Positions 33,171-41,465 of a stretch of 64,000 bases of DNA are shown piece by piece. Numbering within the stretch: the first letter of the stretch is position 1; each line of letters begins with the position of its first letter. The translations under genes were made by a program, and so were the position numbers. The notes beneath the pieces were generated by a model. It was given only the letters and a program-made list of their open reading frames with translations, was not told the origin of the DNA and searched no databases. Source of the stretch: a virus; IMG/VR virus record IMGVR_UViG_3300036770_004143, positions 124,001 through 188,000 of that record, one strand, 5' to 3'.

Positions 33171-34229
33171 ATGAGATATGATTTAGATGTTTTGAACAAG
33201 TATGTGGAAGATGGGTTGTTAATGAGAGCAAAACACAAATTATACCCATTGTATATCTATAATTATACTAGAACTGTTCAGTATGGTAATTTGTGGGATG
33301 ATGTTACCATAAATTTTAGAGGAACTATATTGGATGAAGATGGTAATTTAGTTGCTAAAAGTTTCCCAAAATTTAAAAACTTTGAGGAACACTCTGCTGA
33401 TGAATTACCAAATGAAGATTTCAACATCTATGAGAAAATGGATGGATCTTTGGGTATAGTATATTTCTATGACAACAAGTGGAATATGGCAACTAGGGGA
33501 TCTTTTAACTCTGACCAGGCTATAAAAGGTTTGGAAATATTGAATAGATATGACTTATCCTTGTTGGATGTAAATTATACTTACTTATTTGAAATATTAT
33601 ATCCTGAAAATGTTATAGTTGTCCGCTACAATGAAGAGAAATTAGTTTTATTAGCAAAATACAATGTTATAACTGGTGAAGAAGGTGATGTTCAAACTGA
33701 ATATTACAAAGCAAATTTTGATGTTGTTAATTGCTATAATAATTTACCAAATAACTTTGCAGATTTAAAGAGGGGTATAGAGGACAACAAAGAAGGTTAT
33801 GTATTACGCTTCAAAAATGGAATGAGGGTTAAGATAAAGGGTGAACAATATGTTAGACTTCACAAAATATTAACTAATATATCTAATATGGATATATGGT
33901 TATCTTTGAAAAATGGTGAAGATTTATCTTTATTATTGGATGCTATACCAGATGAAATGGACAATAATGTTAGGGATTTTGTTGACTTCTTGAAAATAAA
34001 CTATAATGTTGTATATGATACTGCATTAGATTTTTATGAGAACTTGTTAAATGAAAATGAAATAAATTCCAAAAAAGATTTTGCTTTATTAATAAAGGAT
34101 TTAGACCCAAAAAATAAATCTTTGTTGTTTGCATTTTGGGATAAAAAAAGATATGAGGATATAATATGGAATATAGTAAAACCAGATGAATATTCTTTAT
34201 TGTCTAAATTAGAACTTAATGAATCATAA
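33171..34229 (+). CDS. RNA ligase, T4 Rnl1-like
   Basis: 352 residues. Nucleotidyltransferase motif I EKMDGSLGIVYF (Lys is the AMP acceptor) near residue 89, preceded by NFRGTILDEDGNLVAKSFPK. Motif III-like YLFEILYPENVIVV, motif IV EGYVLRFKNG and motif V RVKIKGEQYVRLHK. It seals RNA ends, in T4 to repair tRNA cut by host anticodon nucleases. Four tRNA genes lie downstream in the window, which fits. Early-type promoter. No polynucleotide kinase seen nearby. Confidence 0.92.
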   Translation: MRYDLDVLNKYVEDGLLMRAKHKLYPLYIYNYTRTVQYGNLWDDVTINFRGTILDEDGNLVAKSFPKFKNFEEHSADELPNEDFNIYEKMDGSLGIVYFYDNKWNMATRGSFNSDQAIKGLEILNRYDLSLLDVNYTYLFEILYPENVIVVRYNEEKLVLLAKYNVITGEEGDVQTEYYKANFDVVNCYNNLPNNFADLKRGIEDNKEGYVLRFKNGMRVKIKGEQYVRLHKILTNISNMDIWLSLKNGEDLSLLLDAIPDEMDNNVRDFVDFLKINYNVVYDTALDFYENLLNENEINSKKDFALLIKDLDPKNKSLLFAFWDKKRYEDIIWNIVKPDEYSLLSKLELNES

Positions 34230-34347
34230 AATACCAGAGTTTAAGGTCTTAGTTGTAAGAAGTTGGTTTACCAAAGACAATGCTAATTCTAATATATCTG
34301 ATTTAGTATCTGTCTTTGGTTTTAGATTAATAAAAAATGAAATATAA
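34219..34347 (+). CDS. 42-residue protein bridging two genes
   Basis: MNHKIPEFKVLVVRSWFTKD... ending GFRLIKNEI. Overlaps the ligase 3' end by 11 nt and the next gene by 1 nt (TAATG), filling the gap exactly, which supports translation. No family recognised. Confidence 0.65.
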   Translation: MNHKIPEFKVLVVRSWFTKDNANSNISDLVSVFGFRLIKNEI

Positions 34348-34982
34348 TGGCTTATTTGAATGCAAACATACCAACTATTACTTGTCTAATTAGGAATGAA
34401 TTTTTATTCAATCATAAATCAGGCTTTAATGAATATACCCCAGCTGATGTACATTCAGTTGCATCTATTCAAAAGAGAGTTCCATTATTTGAAGCATTTT
34501 TAGACAACGGAGTAAATTGGACCCGTAGGCCTATTCACTCCTTTGTATGGAAGGAAGGGGCAGAAGTATTACCTTTATCTGAACATATGTATTGGGATTG
34601 TTTCTCGTCATATATAGATGTAAATGTAAGAGAAAGGTTAGCAGGTCTTAGAGCTGACTTAATATCAATAACTGGTGTTAAACGTTTAGGAACATATATG
34701 TTTACACTTGATTGGTCACATGAAAATAGAAATGTTATTGATACTAATTTTTCTGAAACCCCAGAACATAAATGTGGGCATCTTTTTAAGATGGATAATG
34801 GGAACTATTTCATATATCCAAACAATAGAATTATTTGGATGGATACCGCTTGGACTTATAATAGGATAGACAAAAATCCTGGGTATAAGATAGATATGAA
34901 TGTCTATTCAGTAGAAAATATGAGTGGATATGCAACAGATTATAATTATATAACTAATTTTACAAAAGATGGAAAAGACTGA
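34347..34982 (+). CDS. Unknown conserved-looking protein
   Basis: 211 residues, begins MAYLNANIPTITCLIRNEFL. Trp- and Tyr-rich (KEGAEVLPLSEHMYWDCF, RIIWMDTAWTYNRID). The pattern resembles phage proteins of unknown role found near nucleic-acid genes; I cannot name a family. Overlaps the SET gene by 14 nt, so part of the ligase operon. Confidence 0.8.
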   Translation: MAYLNANIPTITCLIRNEFLFNHKSGFNEYTPADVHSVASIQKRVPLFEAFLDNGVNWTRRPIHSFVWKEGAEVLPLSEHMYWDCFSSYIDVNVRERLAGLRADLISITGVKRLGTYMFTLDWSHENRNVIDTNFSETPEHKCGHLFKMDNGNYFIYPNNRIIWMDTAWTYNRIDKNPGYKIDMNVYSVENMSGYATDYNYITNFTKDGKD

Positions 34983-35376
34983 TATTATATATAATATATT
35001 AAATAATACAAAATTAAAATTAAAACCATCTAAGGTATGCAATGGAGTTGGTGTATTTAGTATTTGCAAAATAAAAAAAGATGAGAAACTATTTTCAGAT
35101 GTAACTGTTGATACAATGTATATATCTTGGGATGATCTTAAAGGTATTCCTAAATCTACTGAATCCTATTTAAGAACTATAGCAAACGTTGCTGATGGGG
35201 GGATTTATTTGTCAAGAACACCTAATAACATAAATCTATCATATTATGTAAATCATTCAAATAAGCCAAATGTTTTTCACAACTTAGATACAGATGAATT
35301 TTATGCTATATGTGATATTGATGAAGATGAAGAAATTTTATGCACTTACACTGATTTAGAAATTGATTGGGAATAG
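34969..35376 (+). CDS. SET-domain protein (lysine methyltransferase-like)
   Basis: 135 residues. GVGVFSICKIKKDEKLFSDV is the N-terminal SET strand. NLSYYVNHSNKPNVFHN holds the N-H-S motif of the AdoMet pocket; ICDIDEDEEILCTYTD is the C-terminal (I..GEE)..Y segment. A single compact SET domain would methylate a protein Lys. Rare in phages; target could be a host or phage protein. Confidence 0.82.
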   Translation: MEKTDIIYNILNNTKLKLKPSKVCNGVGVFSICKIKKDEKLFSDVTVDTMYISWDDLKGIPKSTESYLRTIANVADGGIYLSRTPNNINLSYYVNHSNKPNVFHNLDTDEFYAICDIDEDEEILCTYTDLEIDWE

Positions 35377-35410
35377 GTATTATGATATTTAACACAAAAA
35401 AACTAAAAAT

Positions 35411-35689
35411 ATGGATAACTTTAGATTAGGTAAGGAAATAAATATAACTGGATTAAGCAAGAAAAGCACAATTAGTGTTCCTTATCATATTCTTGAACAT
35501 ACCTTTGGAGTGCCAACCATTATTGAAGATAATAATTATGCAATCTGGAAATTAAGGTTTGAGGATACAGAAGAATCTATTGCAATACTAAATGATAATG
35601 AGAATTATCTTGAAACAAATAAATGGTTTGTTAAAGCACATAATTCAAAGGGTATTGAAAGAGTAAAAAACATTTTATCAAGTATTTAA
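35411..35689 (+). CDS. Unknown small protein
   Basis: 92 residues (MDNFRLGKEINITGLSKKST..., FEDTEESIAILNDNENYLET). Alpha/beta pattern with no recognised motif. End of the ligase-SET run; a new host-type promoter follows. Confidence 0.75.
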   Translation: MDNFRLGKEINITGLSKKSTISVPYHILEHTFGVPTIIEDNNYAIWKLRFEDTEESIAILNDNENYLETNKWFVKAHNSKGIERVKNILSSI

Positions 35690-35721
35690 TGGTATAAGTT
35701 GTTTTTTTAAAAAAACATTCT

Positions 35722-35729
35722 TATCTTTG
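35722..35729 (+). promoter_or_regulatory. Host-type promoter (TTG-N20-TATCTTTG)
   Basis: TTG 35699-35701, 20-nt spacer; upstream of the 52-residue gene and two tRNAs. Confidence 0.65.
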
Positions 35730-35752
35730 TAGAGTAATAAAAAAGCAAACAT

Positions 35753-35911
35753 ATGAAGAATCCATTAAAAGTTTGTACATGCACACAGTGCAAAGCAAGT
35801 AAGCAGAGAATGAATAGTGCTTATAAAAAAAAGATGAGAATTTTATTAAATAAAAAATTAAGAAGAATGGACTTTGAAAATCCAAAGTACATAAACTTCT
35901 ACTACGCATAG
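35753..35911 (+). CDS. 52-residue basic protein with CxCxxC
   Basis: MKNPLKVCTCTQCKASKQRM..., rich in Lys/Arg, ending YINFYYA. C-T-C-T-Q-C may bind zinc. It sits between a clear promoter and tRNA-Met, so the tRNAs are probably co-transcribed. Small size hid it, but the start, Cys motif and promoter support it. Confidence 0.75.
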   Translation: MKNPLKVCTCTQCKASKQRMNSAYKKKMRILLNKKLRRMDFENPKYINFYYA

Positions 35912-35920
35912 AAGAGACAT

Positions 35921-35995
35921 CGCAGGGTCGTATAAGGGTTAGTATATTGGGCTCATAACCCAGAGATATAGGTTCGAGTCCTATCTCTGCAACCA
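35921..35995 (+). tRNA. tRNA-Met (CAT), CCA encoded
   Basis: Anticodon arm TTGGG-CTCATAA-CCCAG; T-arm ATAGG-TTCGAGT-CCTAT; ends ACCA. First acceptor pair is imperfect (C-A). Confidence 0.85.
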
Positions 35996-36002
35996 GTTAA
36001 AA

Positions 36003-36076
36003 TAGGATGTGGCGCAATCCGGTAGCGCACTTGCTTTGGGAGTAAGTAGTTGCAGGTTCAAATCCTGTCATCCTAA
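36003..36076 (+). tRNA. tRNA-Pro (TGG)
   Basis: Acceptor TAGGATG / CATCCTA, anticodon loop TTTGGGA in stem CTTGC/GTAAG, T-loop TTCAAAT. CCA not encoded. Confidence 0.88.
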
Positions 36077-36083
36077 CAAATGT

Positions 36084-36114
36084 CCCCTAACCTAATTATG
36101 GTTGGGGGTTTTTT
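36084..36114. terminator. Terminator after tRNAs
   Basis: CCCCTAACC / GGTTGGGG stem and T6 run, overlapping the 3' end of the opposing gene. Confidence 0.85.
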
Positions 36115-36506
36115 ATTTCATCACCATTTTTTAAATGCGAGTTTGGGAAGAAGTTAAATCTTGTCTTTTTTGAAATCCATATTAATGTGGGCAATATTGG
36201 TAAAGGTAGTGGGACAAACCTGGTGCATATTAGAAAGAATACCTTAACAAGATCCAGGGATTGGTTTTTTAGGAAGGTTAACTCCTTTACAGTTACACCT
36301 TGATTTAAAATGTATTTTTTTAAGATGGAAAATGCAATTATTGTTTCTTCTTTTTCTAACTTTGTTGAGTCTTGTAATTTCTCCCAATTTTCTTGGATAA
36401 AGAAAATGGTTTTATTAAACCAATTTTTTAGTTTTTTTAAACTATCCAAATCATTGATTGATTTTACCAAAACATCTAATTGTTTCTTACTAACAATTAA
36501 CTTCAT
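36096..36506 (-). CDS. Unknown protein with hydrophobic C-terminal half
   Basis: 136 residues. N-terminus MKLIVSKKQLDVLVKSINDL resembles the leader helix but lacks the final x-E site. The C-terminal FFLICTRFVPLPLPILPTLI, then FFPNSH, faintly recalls LETM1-like segments. Possible membrane association. No confident function. Confidence 0.7.
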   Translation of the reverse strand: MKLIVSKKQLDVLVKSINDLDSLKKLKNWFNKTIFFIQENWEKLQDSTKLEKEETIIAFSILKKYILNQGVTVKELTFLKNQSLDLVKVFFLICTRFVPLPLPILPTLIWISKKTRFNFFPNSHLKNGDEIKNPQP

Positions 36507-36533
36507 ATTTTCTTTTGTTTTTGAAATGTATTA

Positions 36534-36541
36534 TATTTATA
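36534..36541 (+). promoter_or_regulatory. TATTTATA late-type motif
   Basis: 18 nt upstream of the start at 36560. Confidence 0.5.
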
Positions 36542-36559
36542 ATAATAAATACATATTTT

Positions 36560-38116
36560 ATGAAAATAATTATAACAGAAAGTCAATTTGGTATCTTAAC
36601 TGAAAATAAGGCTACTATTGATAATCTTGTGAAAATTGCCAAGCTATCCCAATCTGATGCTGAATTATTATATTCAGTTGCTGGTAAATTATCTATGTGG
36701 TTGGCAAAGAAAATTAAAGACAAAAGGATAAGGTCAAAAATTGAGGATATAACTGGGATAATTGATTGGATTAAAACTGGATTAAATGGTAATATACAAA
36801 CCATTAAGAATGTTGAATTCAATGAATTGGTTAATATGCAAGATAGATGGCACAAATCATTGAAAGCAAAAGATTATGATTTTGAATATTTTGATGAAAA
36901 CATACCTGTATTGGATTTTAGGGATGATTCTGGGTTGGGGTATTATTGGGTCAAGTTAAAAACCAATCCTTGCACAGAGGAGGCTGAAAGGATGGGGCAT
37001 TGTGGTAGATCTGGAAAAGGTGATTTATATTCTCTTAGAGTCAATGAGTTAAAAGGTCAAACTGGTAAAGTTAGTAATAAATCACTTATCACAGCATCAA
37101 TTAAGGATGGGGTTGTTTATCAAATGAAGGGTAGATTCAACAAGAAACCAAGTGAAGAATATTATGATTACATTATAAAACTTCTATTAAAGAAGAACCC
37201 AGATGGAGATTATATGATAAAATCATTTGGTTCAGAATATGCTTCAAAGGAAGATTTTAATGTTATGGATCTTGATTTCTCAAAGTATGTTGATTTTTTC
37301 AAAACTAGAATTGATTTGTTAATATCAGATGAAGTTCTTGAAAATAATGAAAAAAGATTAGATAGTTTAGAAAGTGGAACATTGTTTTATGAAAATGAAG
37401 ATTGTGTTAGACAAGCTGTTTATCAATTCTTGACTAGTTATGAAAAAATGGAAATAAGAGATGAGAATAGTAATTTAGAATATGCTAATATTATTTTTAA
37501 ATTATATGAAGAATCTAATGTTTTACCAAATGAAGAATTTATTGATTTATTAAATAGATATTTTGAGTTAAAGAATGATAAAGTTGATTTTTTTGATATG
37601 AAAATTGAAGAAAGATATGGGGGACATGTTTTTCATTTTGTAAATGAAAATGGTGTAAAAGAGGAATATGAAATCTTTAAAGAAGAAGATGCAAGAGAAA
37701 GAGCAATAACCTCAATTCATGATATTTATGATAATATAGCAGAGTTATTTAGAAATAGAACATATTATGAAAATCGTGGAATTGATTTGGATAGTTTTGT
37801 TGAAATATCTAAAGATGAAATGATGGAATATATTTCATCTATGGTTTGGGATGATCCCAAACATTTTTTGGATAAAGATGATTATACAGATAAAGAAGTT
37901 TATGAATATATTGATAATGAAGTAAATGATTATGAGGAAAATCCAAAAAGTTTTATTCGTGATTTTGATATCGATGAAACTAGTTATTTTAATAGAGATA
38001 AATTTGATGAAGCCATTTTTGAACATGATGGGTATTCCACATTAGCATATTATGATGGTGAATGGGTAGAAATAAGAGTTTGTGATGAAACATATATAAC
38101 ATATAGAACTGAATAA
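36560..38116 (+). CDS. Leader-bearing RMGHC protein, paralogue
   Basis: 518 residues from the ATG at 36560. Leader ITESQFGILTE|NKATI (L-T-E|N). Shared with the 15184-16737 protein: DWIKTGLNGN, VLDFRDDSGLGYYWVKL, EAERMGHCGRSGKGDLYSLR, SLITASI, QMKGRFNKKPSEEYYDYI, SFGSEYAS. The conserved Cys in RMGHC and the QxKG-x-x-N-x-KP stretch are the likely active region. The C-terminal half is very acidic. Function unknown; proposed packaged protein. Confidence 0.87.
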   Translation: MKIIITESQFGILTENKATIDNLVKIAKLSQSDAELLYSVAGKLSMWLAKKIKDKRIRSKIEDITGIIDWIKTGLNGNIQTIKNVEFNELVNMQDRWHKSLKAKDYDFEYFDENIPVLDFRDDSGLGYYWVKLKTNPCTEEAERMGHCGRSGKGDLYSLRVNELKGQTGKVSNKSLITASIKDGVVYQMKGRFNKKPSEEYYDYIIKLLLKKNPDGDYMIKSFGSEYASKEDFNVMDLDFSKYVDFFKTRIDLLISDEVLENNEKRLDSLESGTLFYENEDCVRQAVYQFLTSYEKMEIRDENSNLEYANIIFKLYEESNVLPNEEFIDLLNRYFELKNDKVDFFDMKIEERYGGHVFHFVNENGVKEEYEIFKEEDARERAITSIHDIYDNIAELFRNRTYYENRGIDLDSFVEISKDEMMEYISSMVWDDPKHFLDKDDYTDKEVYEYIDNEVNDYEENPKSFIRDFDIDETSYFNRDKFDEAIFEHDGYSTLAYYDGEWVEIRVCDETYITYRTE

Positions 38117-38120
38117 AGTA

Positions 38121-38717
38121 ATGAAATTAATAGAAATTTTTAAAACACTAATTAATGAGGAAACTGATGGTATTACTATTTTTTTAAATAAAATACAAAA
38201 AGAGTATGATATATCAGATTCCTTATATACTGAATTGATGAATTTCATTGAGAAATCTAATTGTCAAAAAATAGAGTTTGCAAAATTCAATTATCCTGCC
38301 CTTGGATTGGCCTTACATAATGGTGTTATGATAAACTCAACTATGGTTGGTGGGAGTTTAAATTTTTTGGTTTTTGTTATTTTCCATGAGATAGCACATC
38401 AATTCCAGTTTAAGAAATATGGTGATAAGATTATGTATGGTGTTTATTCTGGTGATGTTAGTATTGATGAGGCTGCCAAATTTATGAAACACACAGAAGA
38501 GGTTGCTGATGAATTTGCTATGAGGAAGATAAGGGAGTTGCAGAAAAAAGGATTAATAGATGATAAGTATAAACCAGCATCACAATATAAGAATGTATCA
38601 ATTCACTCAATAAAAAGTATGATAAGTGGTTTTAGAAAACAATTAGAAAATCAAAACTTATCATCCCCTACTGAAATTAGTAAATTTTTCTATAATCTAG
38701 TTAAAAGTAAAATGTAA
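38121..38717 (+). CDS. Leader-bearing zinc metallopeptidase
   Basis: 198 residues. Leader MKLIEIFKTLINE|ETDGI (I-N-E|E). Zinc motif HEIAHQ in VIFHEIAHQFQFKKYG near residue 92. A second Glu-bearing helix HTEEVADEFAMRKIRE about 30 residues later gives HExxH...E, gluzincin-like or M48/WLM-like. Four nt after the RMGHC gene. A compact peptidase probably delivered with DNA. Confidence 0.88.
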   Translation: MKLIEIFKTLINEETDGITIFLNKIQKEYDISDSLYTELMNFIEKSNCQKIEFAKFNYPALGLALHNGVMINSTMVGGSLNFLVFVIFHEIAHQFQFKKYGDKIMYGVYSGDVSIDEAAKFMKHTEEVADEFAMRKIRELQKKGLIDDKYKPASQYKNVSIHSIKSMISGFRKQLENQNLSSPTEISKFFYNLVKSKM

Positions 38718-38721
38718 TAAT

Positions 38722-39024
38722 ATGCTTAATGTATTTAAATTTTTCAATCAAAAAAATAATAACATAATCTTAAATGATTACATTGGTGAATATAAAGCTG
38801 ATGATGGTAGAACTGGAAAATTATATGTGGAGGGTGATAAAATAAAGTTCACATATGATGGAAAGACAATAACCTTCAATCCAGAAGCTGAAGCAGACAC
38901 TTTTAAAATAAGTTATTTCCCCTTTAAAGGGTTGGCAATATTCTCAAGGGATGGTAAGGGTAAAATAAAAGAGGTTAAGGCTGAATTGGCAGGGTATATC
39001 ATAAATGCCAAAAAGATTGCTTAA
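38722..39024 (+). CDS. Unknown small beta-rich protein
   Basis: 100 residues, begins MLNVFKFFNQKNNNIILNDY. Segment IGEYKADDGRTGKLYVEGDK, KIKFTYDGKTITFNP suggests a small beta-barrel, as in lipocalin-like repeats. No leader. Last gene of the late run before the methyltransferases. Confidence 0.72.
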   Translation: MLNVFKFFNQKNNNIILNDYIGEYKADDGRTGKLYVEGDKIKFTYDGKTITFNPEAEADTFKISYFPFKGLAIFSRDGKGKIKEVKAELAGYIINAKKIA

Positions 39025-39070
39025 ATTTAATTTATGTGCCAAATTAGTTGTGTTTTTGATTAATGTTTCT

Positions 39071-39078
39071 TATCATTG
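39071..39078 (+). promoter_or_regulatory. Host-type promoter (TTG-N20-TATCATTG)
   Basis: TTG 39048-39050; -7 TATCATTG; upstream of the methyltransferase cluster. The same TATCATTG box recurs at 44081. Confidence 0.5.
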
Positions 39079-39099
39079 TTAAGAACAAAATAATCAAAG

Positions 39100-39960
39100 A
39101 TGAAAAGTGAAGGCATTAATGTTTTAAGTTTATTTGATGGAATGTCTTGTGGACAAATTGCATTAAATAGGCTTGGTATAAAGATATCAAAGTATTATGC
39201 ATCTGAAATAGATAAAGCACCAATAAAGGTGACACAGCATAATTATCCAGACACAATCCAGGTTGGGGATGTTACCAAAGTAAAGGGTGATGATTTACCG
39301 CAAATTGATTTGTTAATTGGGGGTAGTCCATGTCAAGGGTTCTCTTTTGCTGGAAAGAAACTTAATTTTGAGGATCCAAGAAGTATTCTATTCTTTGAGT
39401 TTGTTAGGTTGCTTGATGAATGTAAACCTACATATTTTCTATTGGAGAATGTGAAGATGAAGAAAGAATGGCAAGATGTCATTAGTGATTTGTTGGGGGT
39501 TCAACCAATGAGGATTAATAGTTCAAAATTTACAGCAGCAAAGAGAGATAGGTTATATTGGACAAATATCCCAAATATTTCTGAACCTATTGATAAGGAA
39601 ATATCATTTGATGATATTAATTCAAATATTGATGAATGGATTGAACCTGAAAGGATTGAAAAAATTGCTGCCTGGAAGGCACAACAAAAACCTTTAAAAA
39701 ATGCCACATTTATTGGAAGAAAATCAAAATTGCCTTGTTTGACAGCAAGGGGATATAACCAATATCATAGTGGAATGATATTGATAACAGATGGTGAGAA
39801 GTATAGGTATTTAACCAATGAAGAAGCAGAGATGGCACAAGGTGTTCCTGTTGGCTACACATCTATATGTAATGATAGAGAAAGAAGCCATATGCTTGGG
39901 AATGGGTGGACAGTTGATGTAATTGCTCATATATTTTCACCACTAAAAAATGAATTATGA
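39100..39960 (+). CDS. DNA cytosine-5 methyltransferase 1
   Basis: 286 residues. Motif I NVLSLFDGMSCGQIALN, motif IV GGSPCQGFSFAGK with the catalytic Cys, motif VI ENVKMK, motif VIII AAKRDRLYWTN, motif X LGNGWTVDVIAHIF. It transfers methyl from AdoMet to cytosine C5. No restriction partner, so probably self-protection of phage DNA. ATGA overlap with the next gene. Confidence 0.95.
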   Translation: MKSEGINVLSLFDGMSCGQIALNRLGIKISKYYASEIDKAPIKVTQHNYPDTIQVGDVTKVKGDDLPQIDLLIGGSPCQGFSFAGKKLNFEDPRSILFFEFVRLLDECKPTYFLLENVKMKKEWQDVISDLLGVQPMRINSSKFTAAKRDRLYWTNIPNISEPIDKEISFDDINSNIDEWIEPERIEKIAAWKAQQKPLKNATFIGRKSKLPCLTARGYNQYHSGMILITDGEKYRYLTNEEAEMAQGVPVGYTSICNDRERSHMLGNGWTVDVIAHIFSPLKNEL

Positions 39961-40595
39961 ATATATTAGAATTATTTGCTGGAAGTAGATCCATTGGTAA
40001 AGTTGGTGATAAATTGGGAATGAATGTTTTTTCTGTTGATTGGGAGAAATATGAAGATATTGATTTATGTATTGATGTTGCAAAATTGAAGAAAGAGGAT
40101 ATTCCCTTTATACCTGATTTAATCTGGGCATCTCCCGACTGCACAACATATAGTATTGCTGCTATTTCAACCCATAGAAACAATACTGAACCAAAAAGTG
40201 AATATGCCAAAAAATGTGATGCGACAAATCAGCATTTCATATCCTTAATTAAGGAGTGGTTGGAGATTAATCCTGATATGGTTTTCTTTATTGAGAATCC
40301 AAGGGGTATGTTAAGAAAGATGCCCTGGATGCAGGAATTTAAAAGACACACCATATGGTATTGTGTTTATGGTGATGAAAGAGCTAAGCCAACCGATATA
40401 TGGACAAATTCAGATAAATGGATTCCAAGACCAGTATGTCATAATGGAAATAAGGAATGTCATCATGCACCTGCTCCTAGGGGGTCAAAAACTGGAACAC
40501 AAGGCAGAAAAGGGTCATATGAAAGGAGTAAAATACCTGAACAATTATGTTATGAGGTATTAGAATCTCTCAATAAACCTAATATTACACAATAA
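39957..40595 (+). CDS. Divergent C5 methyltransferase-like protein
   Basis: 212 residues. MNILELFAGSRSIGKVGDKL is motif I of the cytosine methyltransferase fold. WASPDCTTYSIAAIS holds a P-D-C in place of P-C, and FFIENPRGMLRKMPW replaces the E-N-V motif. This variant is widespread in phages and usually annotated as DNA cytosine methyltransferase; whether it methylates is uncertain. It starts within the stop of the previous gene. Confidence 0.85.
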   Translation: MNILELFAGSRSIGKVGDKLGMNVFSVDWEKYEDIDLCIDVAKLKKEDIPFIPDLIWASPDCTTYSIAAISTHRNNTEPKSEYAKKCDATNQHFISLIKEWLEINPDMVFFIENPRGMLRKMPWMQEFKRHTIWYCVYGDERAKPTDIWTNSDKWIPRPVCHNGNKECHHAPAPRGSKTGTQGRKGSYERSKIPEQLCYEVLESLNKPNITQ

Positions 40596-40630
40596 AGTAA
40601 TTAAGTTTATTGTGCAAAAACAACTTTATT

Positions 40631-41455
40631 ATGGAAATAAAAGGTCCTTTTTCATATAGTGGGAACAAATATAAGATATATAAGGCTCATTTAAAGCCCA
40701 TTTTTGATGAATTTGACCAAGTTATTGAGCCATTTGCTGGTTCTGCGCCCCTATTATACAATGCAAAGGGGGGTGGAATTGGCTCTGACACCAATAAAGC
40801 GGTTGTTTTTATGCATAATTCACTAAAAATTGATGAAATTGACAAGAAAATGGAGGAAATTTACCATTTTTACTTCAAAAATGGGCTAAATAAGGACTCT
40901 TATATGGAATTAAGGTCATTTTTCAATGAAAAGTGGAAAATATTTGGGTTTTTTGATGAAATTGCACCACATTTTCTATTATTATGCCAATTATCCTTCA
41001 ATTCTTTGGTTAGATTTAGCAAAAATGGGTATAATGTACCATTTGGAATGAAAAAACCTGACTTTAATAGGGTTTTAGTGCATTCAAACATCTCAAAATC
41101 AAGAAATATCACCATATTTGAGTTAGAATATGATAAATTGGACATTTCTTTGTGTAAAGATGCCATAATTTACTTAGATCCACCATATATTGCATCAAAA
41201 TACCAATATAATGGGTGGAATGTTGAAGATGAGGTTAAATTATTGGAATATATTGATAATTTGCACAAAATTGGGAGGAAATTTGTATTATCCAACACAT
41301 TATATCATAGAGGAGTTAAAAATGAACACCTAAATGCCTGGATTTCCAAGTATAATGTTAAATATATTGATAAAAACTACAATTCTTGGTCTGCGGCAGT
41401 CAAATCTGTTAAAAATGACTATAAAACATGTGAAATTATTGTAGATAATCTATAG
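40631..41455 (+). CDS. DNA N6-adenine methyltransferase (D12 class, Dam-like)
   Basis: 274 residues from the ATG at 40631 (MEIKGPFSYSGNKYKIYKAH). Motif X FSYSGNK, motif I IEPFAGSAPLLYN, motif IV YLDPPYIASKYQYNG. D12-class adenine methyltransferases such as Dam and T4 Dam have this order. It probably protects phage DNA; the site cannot be read from sequence. Confidence 0.92.
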   Translation: MEIKGPFSYSGNKYKIYKAHLKPIFDEFDQVIEPFAGSAPLLYNAKGGGIGSDTNKAVVFMHNSLKIDEIDKKMEEIYHFYFKNGLNKDSYMELRSFFNEKWKIFGFFDEIAPHFLLLCQLSFNSLVRFSKNGYNVPFGMKKPDFNRVLVHSNISKSRNITIFELEYDKLDISLCKDAIIYLDPPYIASKYQYNGWNVEDEVKLLEYIDNLHKIGRKFVLSNTLYHRGVKNEHLNAWISKYNVKYIDKNYNSWSAAVKSVKNDYKTCEIIVDNL

Positions 41456-41465
41456 AATTAAGAAT

